From contig NZ_CP064187.1 of assembly GCF_015353075.1 (NCBI RefSeq), forward strand, positions 4,099,001 to 4,163,000: a DNA stretch of 64,000 nucleotides, read 5' to 3'. Below, piece by piece: positions 46,254-55,750 of the stretch. The notes beneath the pieces were generated by a model. It was not told the DNA's origin, did no database searches, and was given only the letters and a program-made list of their open reading frames with translations. The translations under genes and the position numbers were made by a program. This stretch comes from Rhizobium sp. 007. GTDB lineage: Bacteria > Pseudomonadota > Alphaproteobacteria > Rhizobiales > Rhizobiaceae. Position 1 is the first letter of the stretch; every line of letters starts with the position of its first letter.

Positions 46254-46338
46254 GTATCTGGCATCCGGTGGTGATCAAGCACGCGCTTAGCGGTCGCTTC
46301 GGAAATTGCTCACACCCTTACGTTTGAGAGACTGGCCA

Positions 46339-47379
46339 ATGACAAAGTATAAGCTCGAATACATCTGGCTCGACGGTTACACACCGACGCCGAACCTGCG
46401 CGGCAAAACGCAGATTAAGGAATTTGACGCGTTTCCTGCTCTTGAGCAGCTTCCGCTCTGGGGCTTTGATGGTTCCTCCACGATGCAGGCCGAAGGCCGC
46501 AGCTCCGATTGCGTGCTGAAGCCTGTTGCCGTCTACCCGGACCCGGCCCGTAGCAACGGCGCTCTCGTCATGTGCGAAGTCATGATGCCCGATGGCGTCA
46601 CGCCGCATCCGTCGAACAGCCGCGCAACCATCCTTGATGATGAAGACGCCTGGTTCGGCTTTGAGCAGGAATACTTCTTCTACGAGAATGGCCGTCCGCT
46701 CGGCTTCCCGGAGCAGGGTTACCCGGCTCCGCAGGGTCCGTACTACACCGGTGTCGGCTACAAGAACGTCGGCAGCGTTGCTCGCGAAATCGTTGAAGAG
46801 CATCTCGACCTCTGCCTGGCTGCTGGCATCAACCACGAAGGCATCAATGCCGAAGTGGCCAAGGGCCAGTGGGAATTCCAGATCTTCGGCAAGGGCTCCA
46901 AGCGCGCCGCCGACCAGATCTGGATGGCTCGCTACCTGCTTCTCCGCCTCTGCGAAAAGTACGGCATCGACATCGAGTTCCACTGCAAGCCGCTCGGCGA
47001 CACGGACTGGAACGGCTCGGGCATGCATTGCAACTTCTCGACCAAGTTTATGCGTGAAGTCGGCGGCAAGGCCTACTTCGAAGCGCTCATGGCGCAGTTT
47101 GACAAGAACCTGCAGGCTCACATCGACGTTTACGGCCCGGACAACCACCTGCGCCTGACCGGCAAGCACGAAACGGCCCCGTGGAACAAGTTCAGCTATG
47201 GCGTTGCCGACCGCGGCGCGTCGATCCGCGTTCCGCACTCCTTCGTCAAGAACGACTACAAGGGCTATCTGGAAGATCGCCGCCCGAACTCGCAGGGCTG
47301 CCCTTACCAGATCGCTTCGCAGGTCCTGAAGACGATTTCGGAAGTTCCGACTTCCGGCTTCGCTTCGGCTGCTGCCTAA
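46339..47379 (+). CDS. glnII: glutamine synthetase II (eukaryotic-type GSII)
   Basis: The 346-residue ammonium-assimilating enzyme is of the short eukaryotic type found in rhizobia and a few other bacteria. It shows LEYIWLDGYTPTPNLRGKT, PLWGFDGSSTMQAEG (substrate site), GFEQEYFFYENGRP, the His-bearing EVAKGQWEFQI, DWNGSGMHCNFSTKFMR and ENRRPNSQ-like EDRRPNSQGCPY. It is transcribed from a sigma-54 promoter and opposed by gstI. Confidence 0.97.
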   Translation: MTKYKLEYIWLDGYTPTPNLRGKTQIKEFDAFPALEQLPLWGFDGSSTMQAEGRSSDCVLKPVAVYPDPARSNGALVMCEVMMPDGVTPHPSNSRATILDDEDAWFGFEQEYFFYENGRPLGFPEQGYPAPQGPYYTGVGYKNVGSVAREIVEEHLDLCLAAGINHEGINAEVAKGQWEFQIFGKGSKRAADQIWMARYLLLRLCEKYGIDIEFHCKPLGDTDWNGSGMHCNFSTKFMREVGGKAYFEALMAQFDKNLQAHIDVYGPDNHLRLTGKHETAPWNKFSYGVADRGASIRVPHSFVKNDYKGYLEDRRPNSQGCPYQIASQVLKTISEVPTSGFASAAA

Positions 47380-47402
47380 GCCTCAGGCTTTCCTCCCAAG
47401 GG

Positions 47403-47431
47403 CGCCGGTTGCCTCGCAACCGGCGTTTTTT
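47403..47431 (+). terminator. glnII terminator
   Basis: CGCCGGTTGC and GCAACCGGCG form a perfect 10-bp stem with a three-base loop followed by TTTTTT. Confidence 0.92.
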
Positions 47432-47494
47432 ATTTGCCGAAGCGTCTCCAAGGAAAACATTCCTTCACGTCGTCCGCCGCGCTATAGTCGCAGC

Positions 47495-48739
47495 ATGGCA
47501 CAACGAGCAGGCAGCGCTGATCTTCCATTGCATGGCGGCAGAGTTCCGAAGTGGCTCGGCGAGCGGATGACGAAGCTCGGCGCCGTGATCACCGAAGCAG
47601 TCGTGCACCATTATGGCCGGGATGAACTGCTCCGGCGCCTCGCGCATCCCTTTTGGTTCCAGTCTTTCGGTGCCGTGATGGGCATGGATTGGCATTCGTC
47701 GGGCATAACCACCAGCGTGCTTGGCGCCCTCAAGCGCGGGCTTACTCCACTTTCAAGCGAGCTTGGCCTGCATGTCTGCGGTGGCCGCGGATCGCATTCG
47801 CGCAAGACGCCGGGCGAACTACTTGCGATCGGTGACCGCGTTGGTTTCGACGGCGGGGCGCTCGCGACTGCGAGCAGGCTGGTGGCGAAAGTCGATAGCG
47901 CCGCCGTTCAGGATGGCTTTGATCTCTATCTCCATGGCTTCATCGTCACGGATGACGGCAAATGGGTCGTGGTGCAGCAAGGCATGAATGGTGACAAGCG
48001 TCAGGCCCGGCGCTATCACTGGCTCTCGGAAGGTCTCGAGAGCTTCGTCAATTCGCCGCACACGGCAATAGAGGGCCGCAGCCAGGGCAATATCATCAAT
48101 CTGGCCGACAGGCGTGCCGAGCGTTCGCGCACCGGGCAGCTTGATCTTCTAGCAACGCTCGGTCCGGATCGTATTTTGCGCGAAGCGGCAGCCTTGGCAT
48201 TCGATATCGCAAAGCCCGCGCCGCAGCCCGACCAGCCGCTTCTGCCGCATCTCATCATGCCCGCCCATCACGACGTCCGCGAAAAGGACGTCAACATGAA
48301 GCGCCTGCATGGCAATCTTGCAGCCGCCGCCGACCGCGGGCCGGAAGATTTTGAGCAGCTTCTGCTCGTGCCCGGCGTCGGAGCCCGAACGGTACAGGCG
48401 CTGGCGATGGTTGCCGAAGTGGTTCATGGTGCGCCCTGCCGCTTTGCCGATCCCGCGCGTTTCTCGCTTGCCCACGGCGGCAAGGACCGGCATCCCTTTC
48501 CCGTCCCGCTGAAGGTCTATGATGAGACGATCAAGGTGATGAAGTCGGCCGTGCAGAAGGGCAGGCTCGGCCGCGAGGAGGAACTGCAGGCGCTGAAACG
48601 CCTCGACGACCAGTCCCGCCAGCTCGAGCGATATGTCACTGGCCCAGACCTCAAGGAGATCGTCGCCGGCGAATTCCGAAACTCACCCGACTGGGGCGGC
48701 AGAAGCGTCTTCGGCTGGGAGGAAGAGGATTCGCCTTAA
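47495..48739 (+). CDS. DUF763 domain protein
   Basis: The 414-residue protein matches the uncharacterised DUF763 family: GSADLPLHGGRVPKWLGERM, FGAVMGMDWHSSGITTSVLG, GLHVCGGRGSHSRKTPGEL and DGKWVVVQQGMNGDKRQARR. A helix-hairpin-helix-like LLLVPGVGARTVQALAMVAE (about residue 290) suggests DNA contact. Conserved His, Cys and Asp could make a catalytic centre. The family is scattered among archaea and bacteria. It follows the glnII terminator and looks independent. Confidence 0.8.
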   Translation: MAQRAGSADLPLHGGRVPKWLGERMTKLGAVITEAVVHHYGRDELLRRLAHPFWFQSFGAVMGMDWHSSGITTSVLGALKRGLTPLSSELGLHVCGGRGSHSRKTPGELLAIGDRVGFDGGALATASRLVAKVDSAAVQDGFDLYLHGFIVTDDGKWVVVQQGMNGDKRQARRYHWLSEGLESFVNSPHTAIEGRSQGNIINLADRRAERSRTGQLDLLATLGPDRILREAAALAFDIAKPAPQPDQPLLPHLIMPAHHDVREKDVNMKRLHGNLAAAADRGPEDFEQLLLVPGVGARTVQALAMVAEVVHGAPCRFADPARFSLAHGGKDRHPFPVPLKVYDETIKVMKSAVQKGRLGREEELQALKRLDDQSRQLERYVTGPDLKEIVAGEFRNSPDWGGRSVFGWEEEDSP

Positions 48740-48780
48740 GGCGCTTCATACGGTAGGAAGTCTTTGATTTTATTAAGAAA

Positions 48781-48870
48781 TGGCGGACAGAGAGGGATTC
48801 GAACCCTCGGTACGCTTTCACGTACACACGCGTTCCAGGCGTGCGCCTTAAACCACTCGGCCACCTGTCC
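48781..48870 (-). tRNA. tRNA-Ser (anticodon GGA)
   Basis: The 90-base minus-strand sequence folds as a cloverleaf: GGACAG/CTGTCC acceptor, D-arm GGCCGAGTGGTTTAAGGC, anticodon arm CACGC-CTGGAAC-GCGTG, a long variable arm typical of Ser, GGGTTCGAATCCC T-arm and encoded CCA. Confidence 0.97.
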
Positions 48871-49093
48871 ATTTGCGTTTCGCACCCGGAGAGGAGCAAA
48901 TCGTCGGAACGGCGCGATATATACCGATGAATTTTCGCTGATCAACCTAAATCTAACAGTTTTTTGACTTCTTCCGATAAAACTCCGCGCGCGCTGTCCA
49001 TTGCGCTTTGGCCGTGAGATAATTATTTATTGGCTAGGGTGGAGAATGGCGCGGCTGACCGGAAAATCCGGCGGTAGGGCGTCGGAGGTATTG

Positions 49094-49411
49094 ATGCGTT
49101 TCTTGTTGCGTTTGGCTAGCCTTGTCGCGCTTGCTGTAGCCGTGATGGCAGGAACGATCGATTCAATTCAATCCGTTGCGGCGTCGGCAGTCGTGGTAAC
49201 ACCCATGGGCGATGCCTGGCAGGATTTGAGCCCTTCGTCGCTATTGGCACTGCAGTCGTCCGTTTCCTACTATGTGCATCCGCGCTTCTATGCCTTCCTA
49301 TTCCAATGGCTGATGCTGCAGCCCGCTTTTGCCGTCTTTCTGGTGATCGCGCTGCTGCTTTGGATGATCGGCTATAAGAAGCCGCCGGTGGCGGGCCGCT
49401 TTACCGCGTAA
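49094..49411 (+). CDS. small inner-membrane protein with two helices
   Basis: The 105-residue protein has helices at about 3-20 ([18 protein letters not shown]) and 72-92 ([15 protein letters not shown]), with a periplasmic loop between. It ends in the cytosolic basic [13 protein letters not shown] 49094 has GGAGG 5 bases upstream. I believe it is a conserved rhizobial membrane protein, function unknown. Confidence 0.7.
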   Translation: MRFLLRLASLVALAVAVMAGTIDSIQSVAASAVVVTPMGDAWQDLSPSSLLALQSSVSYYVHPRFYAFLFQWLMLQPAFAVFLVIALLLWMIGYKKPPVAGRFTA

Positions 49412-49687
49412 CAAAACGCGCGGCCCTGGCCTATCAGCTTTGAGGCCCCACATCCACGGCAACGCCGCAACAGCTAGCCACGGCAGAGCGCGTGCGCGAC
49501 ACGTTCCAGAGGCGCTGACGTCGACGATCACCACGGAGATCGCTCCGGTAGGTGAATTCTACTATGCCGAGAACTATTACCAGCAGGATCTGGCGGAAAA
49601 GCCGGATGGTTGTTACGGTCTTGACGGAACCGGCGTGAGCTGCCCGATTGGTTCGAAAAATCGCATTCCAGCAGCGCATTTTGCGCA

Positions 49688-49848
49688 AAAATCAGCCATC
49701 TGGACTGATTTTCAGCATCTACGCGGAATTTTTACCAGCCGAAAAATTTCTCGTGAATTTTTCCTTGAGCCATGCAAGGATGCGCGCAGCCAGGCCTCCG
49801 GGGGGAGGCCGGTGGTTCCGCAGACATGCCTGCCGAAGGCTTGCGGGA
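49688..49848 (+). promoter_or_regulatory. structured leader upstream of nucleoside uptake operon
   Basis: Four hairpins stand in a row: AAAATCAG/CTGATTTT (49688-49712), GAAAAATT/AATTTTTC (49741-49763), GGCCTCC/GGAGGCC around GGGG (49793-49810), and a branched stem TTCCGCA/TGCGGGA enclosing GCCT/AGGC (49816-49848). The last ends 34 bases before the BMP gene. None matches a riboswitch class I know. The rest of 49412-49882 shows no gene. Confidence 0.4.
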
Positions 49849-49882
49849 GGACCCAGACAAATAGCAACAATAGGGCTGCACT

Positions 49883-50875
49883 ATGAAAAAAACCCTTCTT
49901 TCTTTCCTGGCCGTGGCCGCGATGTCCACGACGGCGCTCGCTGCCGACGTCAAGCCGGCTCTGGTTTACGGCACTGGCGGAAAGTTCGACAAGTCCTTCA
50001 ACGAAGCAGCCTATAATGGCGCTGAGAAGTTCAAGGCTGAAACCGGCATAGCCTATCGCGACTTCGAGCCGACCGGCGACACACAGGGTGAGCAGGCGAT
50101 CCGCAACTTCGCAAGCCGCGGTTTCAACCCGGTGGTAGCCGTGTCCTTCGCATGGACCTCGGCAATCGAAAAGGTCGCTGCAGAATTCCCGGACACCAAG
50201 TTCATCATCGTTGATTCAGTCGTCGACAAGCCGAATGTCCGCTCGGTCGTCTATAAGGAAGAAGAAGGTTCGTTCCTCGTCGGCGTTCTCGCCGGCATGG
50301 CTTCCAAGACCGGTAAGGTCGGGTTCGTCGGCGGCATGGATATTCCTTTGATCCGCAAGTTCGAATGCGGCTATGAGCAGGGCGCCCGTTCCGTCAAGGC
50401 GGACATCGAAGTCTTTCAGAACATGACCGGCACAACCGGTGCTGCCTGGAACGACCCGGTTCGTGGCGGCGAGCTCACCAAAAACCAGATCGACCAGGGC
50501 GCCGACGTCATTTACGCCGCTGCAGGCGCGACTGGCCTCGGCGTTCTGCAGACGGCTGCCGACAACAAGAAGTTTTCGATCGGCGTCGATTCCAACCAAA
50601 ACCATCTGCATCCGGGCTCCGTGCTGACCTCGATGGTCAAGCGCGTCGATCTCGCCGTCTACAACGCCTACACCGATACGAAGAACGACAAGTTCACCGG
50701 TGGCGTGCAGGCTCTCGGCGTCAAGGAAGACGGCGTCGGCGCTGCGATCGACGATAACAACAAGCCGCTGATCACGCCGGAAATGCAGGCCGCCGTCGAC
50801 AAGGCAAAGGCTGACATCATCGCAGGAACCATCAAGGTTCACGATTACACGACGGACAACTCTTGCCCGAAGTAA
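49883..50875 (+). CDS. BMP-family nucleoside-binding lipoprotein-like periplasmic protein
   Basis: The 330-residue protein has a signal peptide ([17 protein letters not shown]) and the PnrA/BMP fold: [74 protein letters not shown] and [19 protein letters not shown]. There is no lipobox Cys, so the product should be free in the periplasm. It is the binding protein of the ABC system that follows, probably for purine (deoxy)nucleosides. Confidence 0.9.
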   Translation: MKKTLLSFLAVAAMSTTALAADVKPALVYGTGGKFDKSFNEAAYNGAEKFKAETGIAYRDFEPTGDTQGEQAIRNFASRGFNPVVAVSFAWTSAIEKVAAEFPDTKFIIVDSVVDKPNVRSVVYKEEEGSFLVGVLAGMASKTGKVGFVGGMDIPLIRKFECGYEQGARSVKADIEVFQNMTGTTGAAWNDPVRGGELTKNQIDQGADVIYAAAGATGLGVLQTAADNKKFSIGVDSNQNHLHPGSVLTSMVKRVDLAVYNAYTDTKNDKFTGGVQALGVKEDGVGAAIDDNNKPLITPEMQAAVDKAKADIIAGTIKVHDYTTDNSCPK

Positions 50876-50946
50876 TCCGCGACTGAGATGGGCGTATGGC
50901 GGCCAGATTTTTCCGCCATACGCCCTTTTCGTATTTGGAGCCTGCA

Positions 50947-52458
50947 GTGACAGACACGCCCGCTATTGAACTTGTGGGCATCGATAAGAAATTCGGTGCC
51001 GTTCACGCAAACAAGGACATCAACCTTACCGTCGCCAAGGGCACGATCCACGGCATCATCGGGGAAAACGGTGCCGGTAAATCGACGTTGATGTCGATCA
51101 TCTACGGTTTTTATCACGCCGATGCCGGGGAGATCCGCGTCAACGGCACGCCGGTGACCATCCGCGACAGCCAGGCGGCGATCGCAACCGGTATCGGCAT
51201 GGTTCACCAGCACTTCATGCTGGTCGATAATTTTACGGTCTTGGAAAACGTCATGCTCGGCGCCGAAGGCGGCGCACTGCTGGCAAAGGGCGTTGCGTCT
51301 GCTCGCGCCGAATTGAAACGGCTGGAGAAGGAATACGGGCTCGAGGTCAATCCGGATGCGCTGATCGAGCAGCTCCCGGTCGGCCTGCAGCAGCGCGTCG
51401 AAATCCTCAAAGCCATGTATCGCGGCGCCGAAATCCTGATCCTCGACGAGCCGACCGGCGTCCTGACACCGGCTGAAGCCGACCACCTGTTCCGCATCCT
51501 CAAGGTGTTGCGTGACCAGGGCAAGACCGTCATCCTCATCACGCATAAGCTGCGCGAAATCATGGCCATCACCGACACCGTCTCGGTGATGCGCCGCGGC
51601 GAAATGGTCGCGACCCGTAAGACCGCGGAAACAACTGTCGAAGAGCTTGCCGAACTCATGGTTGGCCGCCGTGTTCTTTTGCGTGTCCAGAAGGGCGAGG
51701 CGACGCCCGGCGATGTACTGCTGTCGGTCCGCAACCTGACAGTCAAGGACAATCGCGGCGTGACGATGGTCGACAACGTCTCCTTCGATGTCCGGGCTGG
51801 CGAAATCGTCGGTATTGCAGGCGTGGCGGGCAACGGCCAGTCGGAGCTGCTGGAGGCGATCGCGGGCATCCGCAAGCCGCATTCCGGCGAGATTTTCCTT
51901 GACGGCCAGCCGATCGACAAGGCCGACGCGGCGCGACTGCGCGAGCTGGGCCTAGCCCATATTCCCGAAGACCGCCACCATATGGGACTCGTGCTGAAGT
52001 TCGAGGAATACGAGAACTCGGTTCTCGGCTATCACCGCAAGCCTGCCTACAGCAGAGGCCCGCTGCTCGATCTCGATGCGATCCGCAAGGATGCCATGGA
52101 GAAGATCGAGAAATACGACATCCGCCCGCCGAACCCGCGGCTGAAGACCGCCAATTTCTCGGGCGGCAACCAGCAGAAGATCGTGGTTTCCCGCGAAATC
52201 GAGCGCGACCCTGCCGTGCTCATTATTGGCCAGCCGACACGCGGCGTCGATATCGGCGCCATCGAATTCATCCACCGCCGCATCATCGAGATGCGCGACG
52301 CGGGCAAGGCGATCCTGCTCGTCTCCGTCGAACTCGATGAAATCCGCGCCCTTTCAGACCGTATCCTTGTCATGTTTGCCGGCCATGTCGTCGGCGAGAA
52401 GACGCCCGATGCCGGTGAACAGACCCTCGGCCTGATGATGGCCGGCATTGCCGCGTGA
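50947..52458 (+). CDS. nucleoside ABC transporter ATPase, two domains
   Basis: The 503-residue protein has two ATPase domains as in sugar and nucleoside importers. Domain 1: Walker A GENGAGKSTLMSI, signature-like LPVGLQQRVEILKAM, Walker B ILILDEPTGVLTP. Domain 2 keeps GVAGNGQSELLEAI in place of Walker A and FSGGNQQKIVVSREI with LIIGQPTRGVDIG, so it is likely regulatory or weakly active, as usual in this family. GTG 50947 has GGAG at 7-base spacing. Confidence 0.93.
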   Translation: MTDTPAIELVGIDKKFGAVHANKDINLTVAKGTIHGIIGENGAGKSTLMSIIYGFYHADAGEIRVNGTPVTIRDSQAAIATGIGMVHQHFMLVDNFTVLENVMLGAEGGALLAKGVASARAELKRLEKEYGLEVNPDALIEQLPVGLQQRVEILKAMYRGAEILILDEPTGVLTPAEADHLFRILKVLRDQGKTVILITHKLREIMAITDTVSVMRRGEMVATRKTAETTVEELAELMVGRRVLLRVQKGEATPGDVLLSVRNLTVKDNRGVTMVDNVSFDVRAGEIVGIAGVAGNGQSELLEAIAGIRKPHSGEIFLDGQPIDKADAARLRELGLAHIPEDRHHMGLVLKFEEYENSVLGYHRKPAYSRGPLLDLDAIRKDAMEKIEKYDIRPPNPRLKTANFSGGNQQKIVVSREIERDPAVLIIGQPTRGVDIGAIEFIHRRIIEMRDAGKAILLVSVELDEIRALSDRILVMFAGHVVGEKTPDAGEQTLGLMMAGIAA

Positions 52459-52465
52459 GGCCTTA

Positions 52466-53569
52466 ATGAGCACTGCTTCTGTTTCTCTTCCAAATTGGAT
52501 CACCTACGGTCTCATCCCGGTTTTGAATCTGATCGTTGCCTTCCTGATCTCCGGCGTTGTCGTCTGGCTGATCGGCGAAAGTCCGCTTGGTGCTCTTTCT
52601 TTGCTGATCGAGGGGGCGCTCGGCAGCGGCGAAGGCATTGGGTTCACGCTGTATTATGCCACAAGCTTCATTTTCACTGGCCTTTCGGTCGCGGTTGCGA
52701 TCCATGCCGGTCTCTTCAACATCGGCTCGGAAGGTCAGGCCTATCTCGGCGGACTTGGTTGTGCACTGGTTGCGCTGGCGCTCGACCGCTTCGTGCCCTG
52801 GTATGTCACCATGCCGGTTGCCGTCGTCGGTGCCGGCCTTTTCGGCGCCGCCTGGGCATCCATTCCAGCCTTCCTCCAGGCAAAACGCGGCAGCCACATC
52901 GTCATCACGACCATCATGTTCAATTACATCGGCGCGGCGCTGATGGTTTACCTGCTGGTCCACGTCCTGATCGTCCCCGGCAAGATGGCGCCGGAAACGC
53001 GCACTTTCCTCGAAGGCGGCCAGTTGCCGAAGCTCGGATGGGTGATGAACCTCTTTGGTGCAAAGCTCGGGGCCGCGCCGTTCAATGTCTCCTTCATCAT
53101 CGCTCTTGTCGCCGCCTACTTCGTCTGGCTGCTCATCTGGCGAACGAAGCTTGGATTTGAGATGCGCACGCTCGGCGCCAGCCCCACTGCCGCCTCCTAT
53201 GCAGGCATTCCCTATGCCCGCACGGTCATGATCGCTATGCTGCTCTCTGGCGCGCTGGCCGGCATGATGGCGCTGAACCCGGTCATGGGCTCTTCCGCCC
53301 GCCTGCAGGTCGAGTTCGTCGGCGGCGCCGGTTTCGTCGGTATTGCCGTCTCGCTGATGGGACGCAATCATCCCGTCGGGATCATCTTCGCGGCGATCCT
53401 TTTCGGCATCCTCTATCAGGGCGGCGACTGGGTCTCCTTCGAGATGCCGAACATTACCCGCGAAATGATCCTCGTGATTCAGGGCCTGGTCATTCTCTTT
53501 GCAGGCGCGCTCGAATATATGTTCCGCCCGGCGCTCGTCCGCGTCTACCAACAGTTCAAGGCCAAGTGA
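52466..53569 (+). CDS. nucleoside ABC transporter permease 1
   Basis: The 367-residue inner-membrane protein of the BPD_transp_2 family has 8-10 helices. GLFNIGSEGQAYLGGLGCAL and FEMRTLGASPTAASYAGIP are family signatures. ATG 52466 follows the ATPase stop by 7 bases. It forms the channel with permease 2. Confidence 0.93.
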   Translation: MSTASVSLPNWITYGLIPVLNLIVAFLISGVVVWLIGESPLGALSLLIEGALGSGEGIGFTLYYATSFIFTGLSVAVAIHAGLFNIGSEGQAYLGGLGCALVALALDRFVPWYVTMPVAVVGAGLFGAAWASIPAFLQAKRGSHIVITTIMFNYIGAALMVYLLVHVLIVPGKMAPETRTFLEGGQLPKLGWVMNLFGAKLGAAPFNVSFIIALVAAYFVWLLIWRTKLGFEMRTLGASPTAASYAGIPYARTVMIAMLLSGALAGMMALNPVMGSSARLQVEFVGGAGFVGIAVSLMGRNHPVGIIFAAILFGILYQGGDWVSFEMPNITREMILVIQGLVILFAGALEYMFRPALVRVYQQFKAK

Positions 53570-53579
53570 GGGGCGGACG

Positions 53580-54551
53580 ATGGATTACTACGACATCCTT
53601 ATCAACGTTCTGAGTTCGACGATCCGACTCTCGATCCCGCTGATCTTTACCGCCCTTGCTGGCCTCTTTTCCGAACGCGCCGGCGTCTTCGACATCGGTC
53701 TCGAAGGCAAGATGCTGGGCGCGGCCTTTGCCGCCGCCTGCGTTGCATACATCACCGACTCGGCTTGGCTCGGCCTTGTCGCGGGCATCCTCTGCTCTGT
53801 CGCGCTGAGTTTGGTGCATGGCTTTGCATCGATCACCAATCGGGGCAATCAGATTATCTCGGGCGTTGCCATCAACTTCTTCATCGCCGGGATCACCATT
53901 GTGCTTGGCCAGGCCTGGTTCGGTCAGGGCGGCCGCACGCCGCAGCTCTCCCCGGCAAGCCGGTTCTCGCCAATTACGCTTCCGGGCGCAGACGCGATGC
54001 GGGAGGTTCCGGTCATCGGTCCGCTCTATTCGAACGTGATCTCCGGCAACAACATCCTGACCTACCTCGCATTCCTGGCAGTTCCGCTTTCCTGGTGGAT
54101 CCTCTACAGGACGCGCTTCGGGCTGCGCCTTCGCGCCGTCGGCGAAAATCCCGGAGCAGTCGATACAGCCGGTATCTCGGTCAGTTGGCTGCGCTATCGT
54201 GCCGTCATGTGCGCCGGCATTCTGTGCGGCTTCTCGGGCACCTATCTGGCGATCGCGCAGTCGGCGGCCTTCATCAAGGATATGTCGGCGGGCAAGGGTT
54301 ATATCGCCCTTGCCGCCCTGGTCTTCGCGAAATGGAAACCGGTGCCGGTGATGTTCGCCTGCCTGCTCTTCGGCTTCCTCGATGCGCTGGCGAACTTCAT
54401 GCAGGGTAAGCAGGTGCCGCTGATCGGCGCAGTACCGGTTCAGATATTCCAGGCTTTGCCGTATATTCTCACCTGCATCTTGCTTGCTGGATTCATCGGC
54501 GTTGCAACTCCGCCGAAGGCTGGTGGCGTCCCCTATACGAAGGAGCGTTGA
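53580..54551 (+). CDS. nucleoside ABC transporter permease 2
   Basis: The 323-residue BPD_transp_2 permease shows GLFSERAGVFDIGLEGKMLG and LRLRAVGENPGAVDTAGISV. ATG 53580 is 10 bases after permease 1. The pair of unequal permeases plus BMP protein is the classic nucleoside importer layout. Confidence 0.94.
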   Translation: MDYYDILINVLSSTIRLSIPLIFTALAGLFSERAGVFDIGLEGKMLGAAFAAACVAYITDSAWLGLVAGILCSVALSLVHGFASITNRGNQIISGVAINFFIAGITIVLGQAWFGQGGRTPQLSPASRFSPITLPGADAMREVPVIGPLYSNVISGNNILTYLAFLAVPLSWWILYRTRFGLRLRAVGENPGAVDTAGISVSWLRYRAVMCAGILCGFSGTYLAIAQSAAFIKDMSAGKGYIALAALVFAKWKPVPVMFACLLFGFLDALANFMQGKQVPLIGAVPVQIFQALPYILTCILLAGFIGVATPPKAGGVPYTKER

Positions 54552-54554
54552 AAC

Positions 54555-54944
54555 TTGTCACACGACCTTTTCGAAGCCGCCCGCGGAGCCATGGCCTTTG
54601 CCCACGCGCCCTATTCCAAATTCCCGGTCGGTGCGGCGATCCGCGCCGAGGACGGCAAGGTTTATACTGGCGCCAATATCGAAAACCTCTCCTTCCCGCA
54701 GGGTTGGTGTGCCGAGCCGACGGCCATCAGCGCCATGATCATGGGCGGAGCGAAGAAAATCGTCGAAATGGCGGTCATTGCCGAGAAGCTGCCGCTTTGC
54801 CCGCCTTGCGGCGGCTGCCGGCAGAAGATTTCTGAATTTGCGTCGAAGGATACGAAGATTTATCTTTGCGATGAGATGGGCGTGAAGAAGACCATGACGA
54901 TGGAAGAGCTTCTTCCCTTCAGCTTTGTGGCCGAACTCGGATGA
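54555..54944 (+). CDS. cdd: cytidine deaminase
   Basis: The 129-residue tetrameric-type enzyme turns (deoxy)cytidine into (deoxy)uridine. Zinc ligands are Cys in WCAEPTAI with catalytic Glu, and the two Cys of PPCGGCRQ. Start is TTG 54555 with AAGGAG 9 bases upstream. It overlaps the next gene by 4 bases. Confidence 0.95.
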   Translation: MSHDLFEAARGAMAFAHAPYSKFPVGAAIRAEDGKVYTGANIENLSFPQGWCAEPTAISAMIMGGAKKIVEMAVIAEKLPLCPPCGGCRQKISEFASKDTKIYLCDEMGVKKTMTMEELLPFSFVAELG

Positions 54945-55750
54945 GCGCCGCCATCGATCTGCTCGTCGGCAAACTCGGTGGGCTCGTGCCGCGTTACGGC
55001 ATCGTGCTCGGCTCAGGCCTTGGCTCGCTGGTAAGCGAACTGACGGATGCGGTGCGAATTCCCTATCGGGATCTGCCGGGCTTTCCTGTCAGCGCCGTCT
55101 CCGGGCATGCGGGCGAGGTCGTTGCCGGTCGTCTCGGCGGCGTGCCTGTCATCATGCTGTCGGGCCGCGTCCATTATTACGAACAAGGCGATGCCAACGC
55201 CATGCGGCTGCCAATCGAGGTGCTGAAAGGCCTTGGAGTGCAATCGCTGTTCTTAACCAATTCCGCAGGCTCGCTGCTTGAGGAGATGGCGCCGGGCTCG
55301 GTGATGCAGATCACCGACCACATCAATTATTCCGGCATGAATCCGCTGATCGGCGAGGAAAGCGACCGCCGCTTCGTCGGCATGACGAGCGCCTATGATG
55401 GCGACCTTTCCGTGTCCATGCGCAAGGCGGCCGAGAAGCTTGGCATCAAGCTCTTTCACGGCGTCTATATGTGGTTTTCGGGACCAAGCTTCGAAACGCC
55501 TGCGGAAATCCGCATGGCGCGGTTCCTCGGTGCGGATGCCGTCGGCATGTCGACCGTACCGGAGGTCATCATCGCTCGAATGCTTGGTTTGAGGGTTGCC
55601 GCAGCTTCGGTAATCACCAATTATGGAGCTGGCATGACGGGTTCCGAACTCAGTCACGAAGAAACAAAAGACATGGCGCCCGTCGGCGGCGCGCGTCTCG
55701 CCGCGATCTTGAAGGAAATGATTGCGGGTGGAGGAAGCGATAATGAATAA
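54941..55750 (+). CDS. purine-nucleoside phosphorylase
   Basis: The 269-residue enzyme is of the trimeric PNP (MTAP/PNP) family: YGIVLGSGLGSLVSEL (phosphate site), SGRVHYYEQGD, LFLTNSAGSL, FSGPSFETPAEIRM, and VGMSTVPEVIIAR. It splits purine nucleosides to base and (deoxy)ribose 1-phosphate. Its end overlaps deoC. Confidence 0.94.
   Translation: MSAAIDLLVGKLGGLVPRYGIVLGSGLGSLVSELTDAVRIPYRDLPGFPVSAVSGHAGEVVAGRLGGVPVIMLSGRVHYYEQGDANAMRLPIEVLKGLGVQSLFLTNSAGSLLEEMAPGSVMQITDHINYSGMNPLIGEESDRRFVGMTSAYDGDLSVSMRKAAEKLGIKLFHGVYMWFSGPSFETPAEIRMARFLGADAVGMSTVPEVIIARMLGLRVAAASVITNYGAGMTGSELSHEETKDMAPVGGARLAAILKEMIAGGGSDNE

Noticed and set aside
49412..49882. Known riboswitch (purine, preQ1, guanidine) before the BMP gene
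   Set aside because: Hairpins are present, but none of the conserved loops of these classes can be found; kept only as an unassigned leader.
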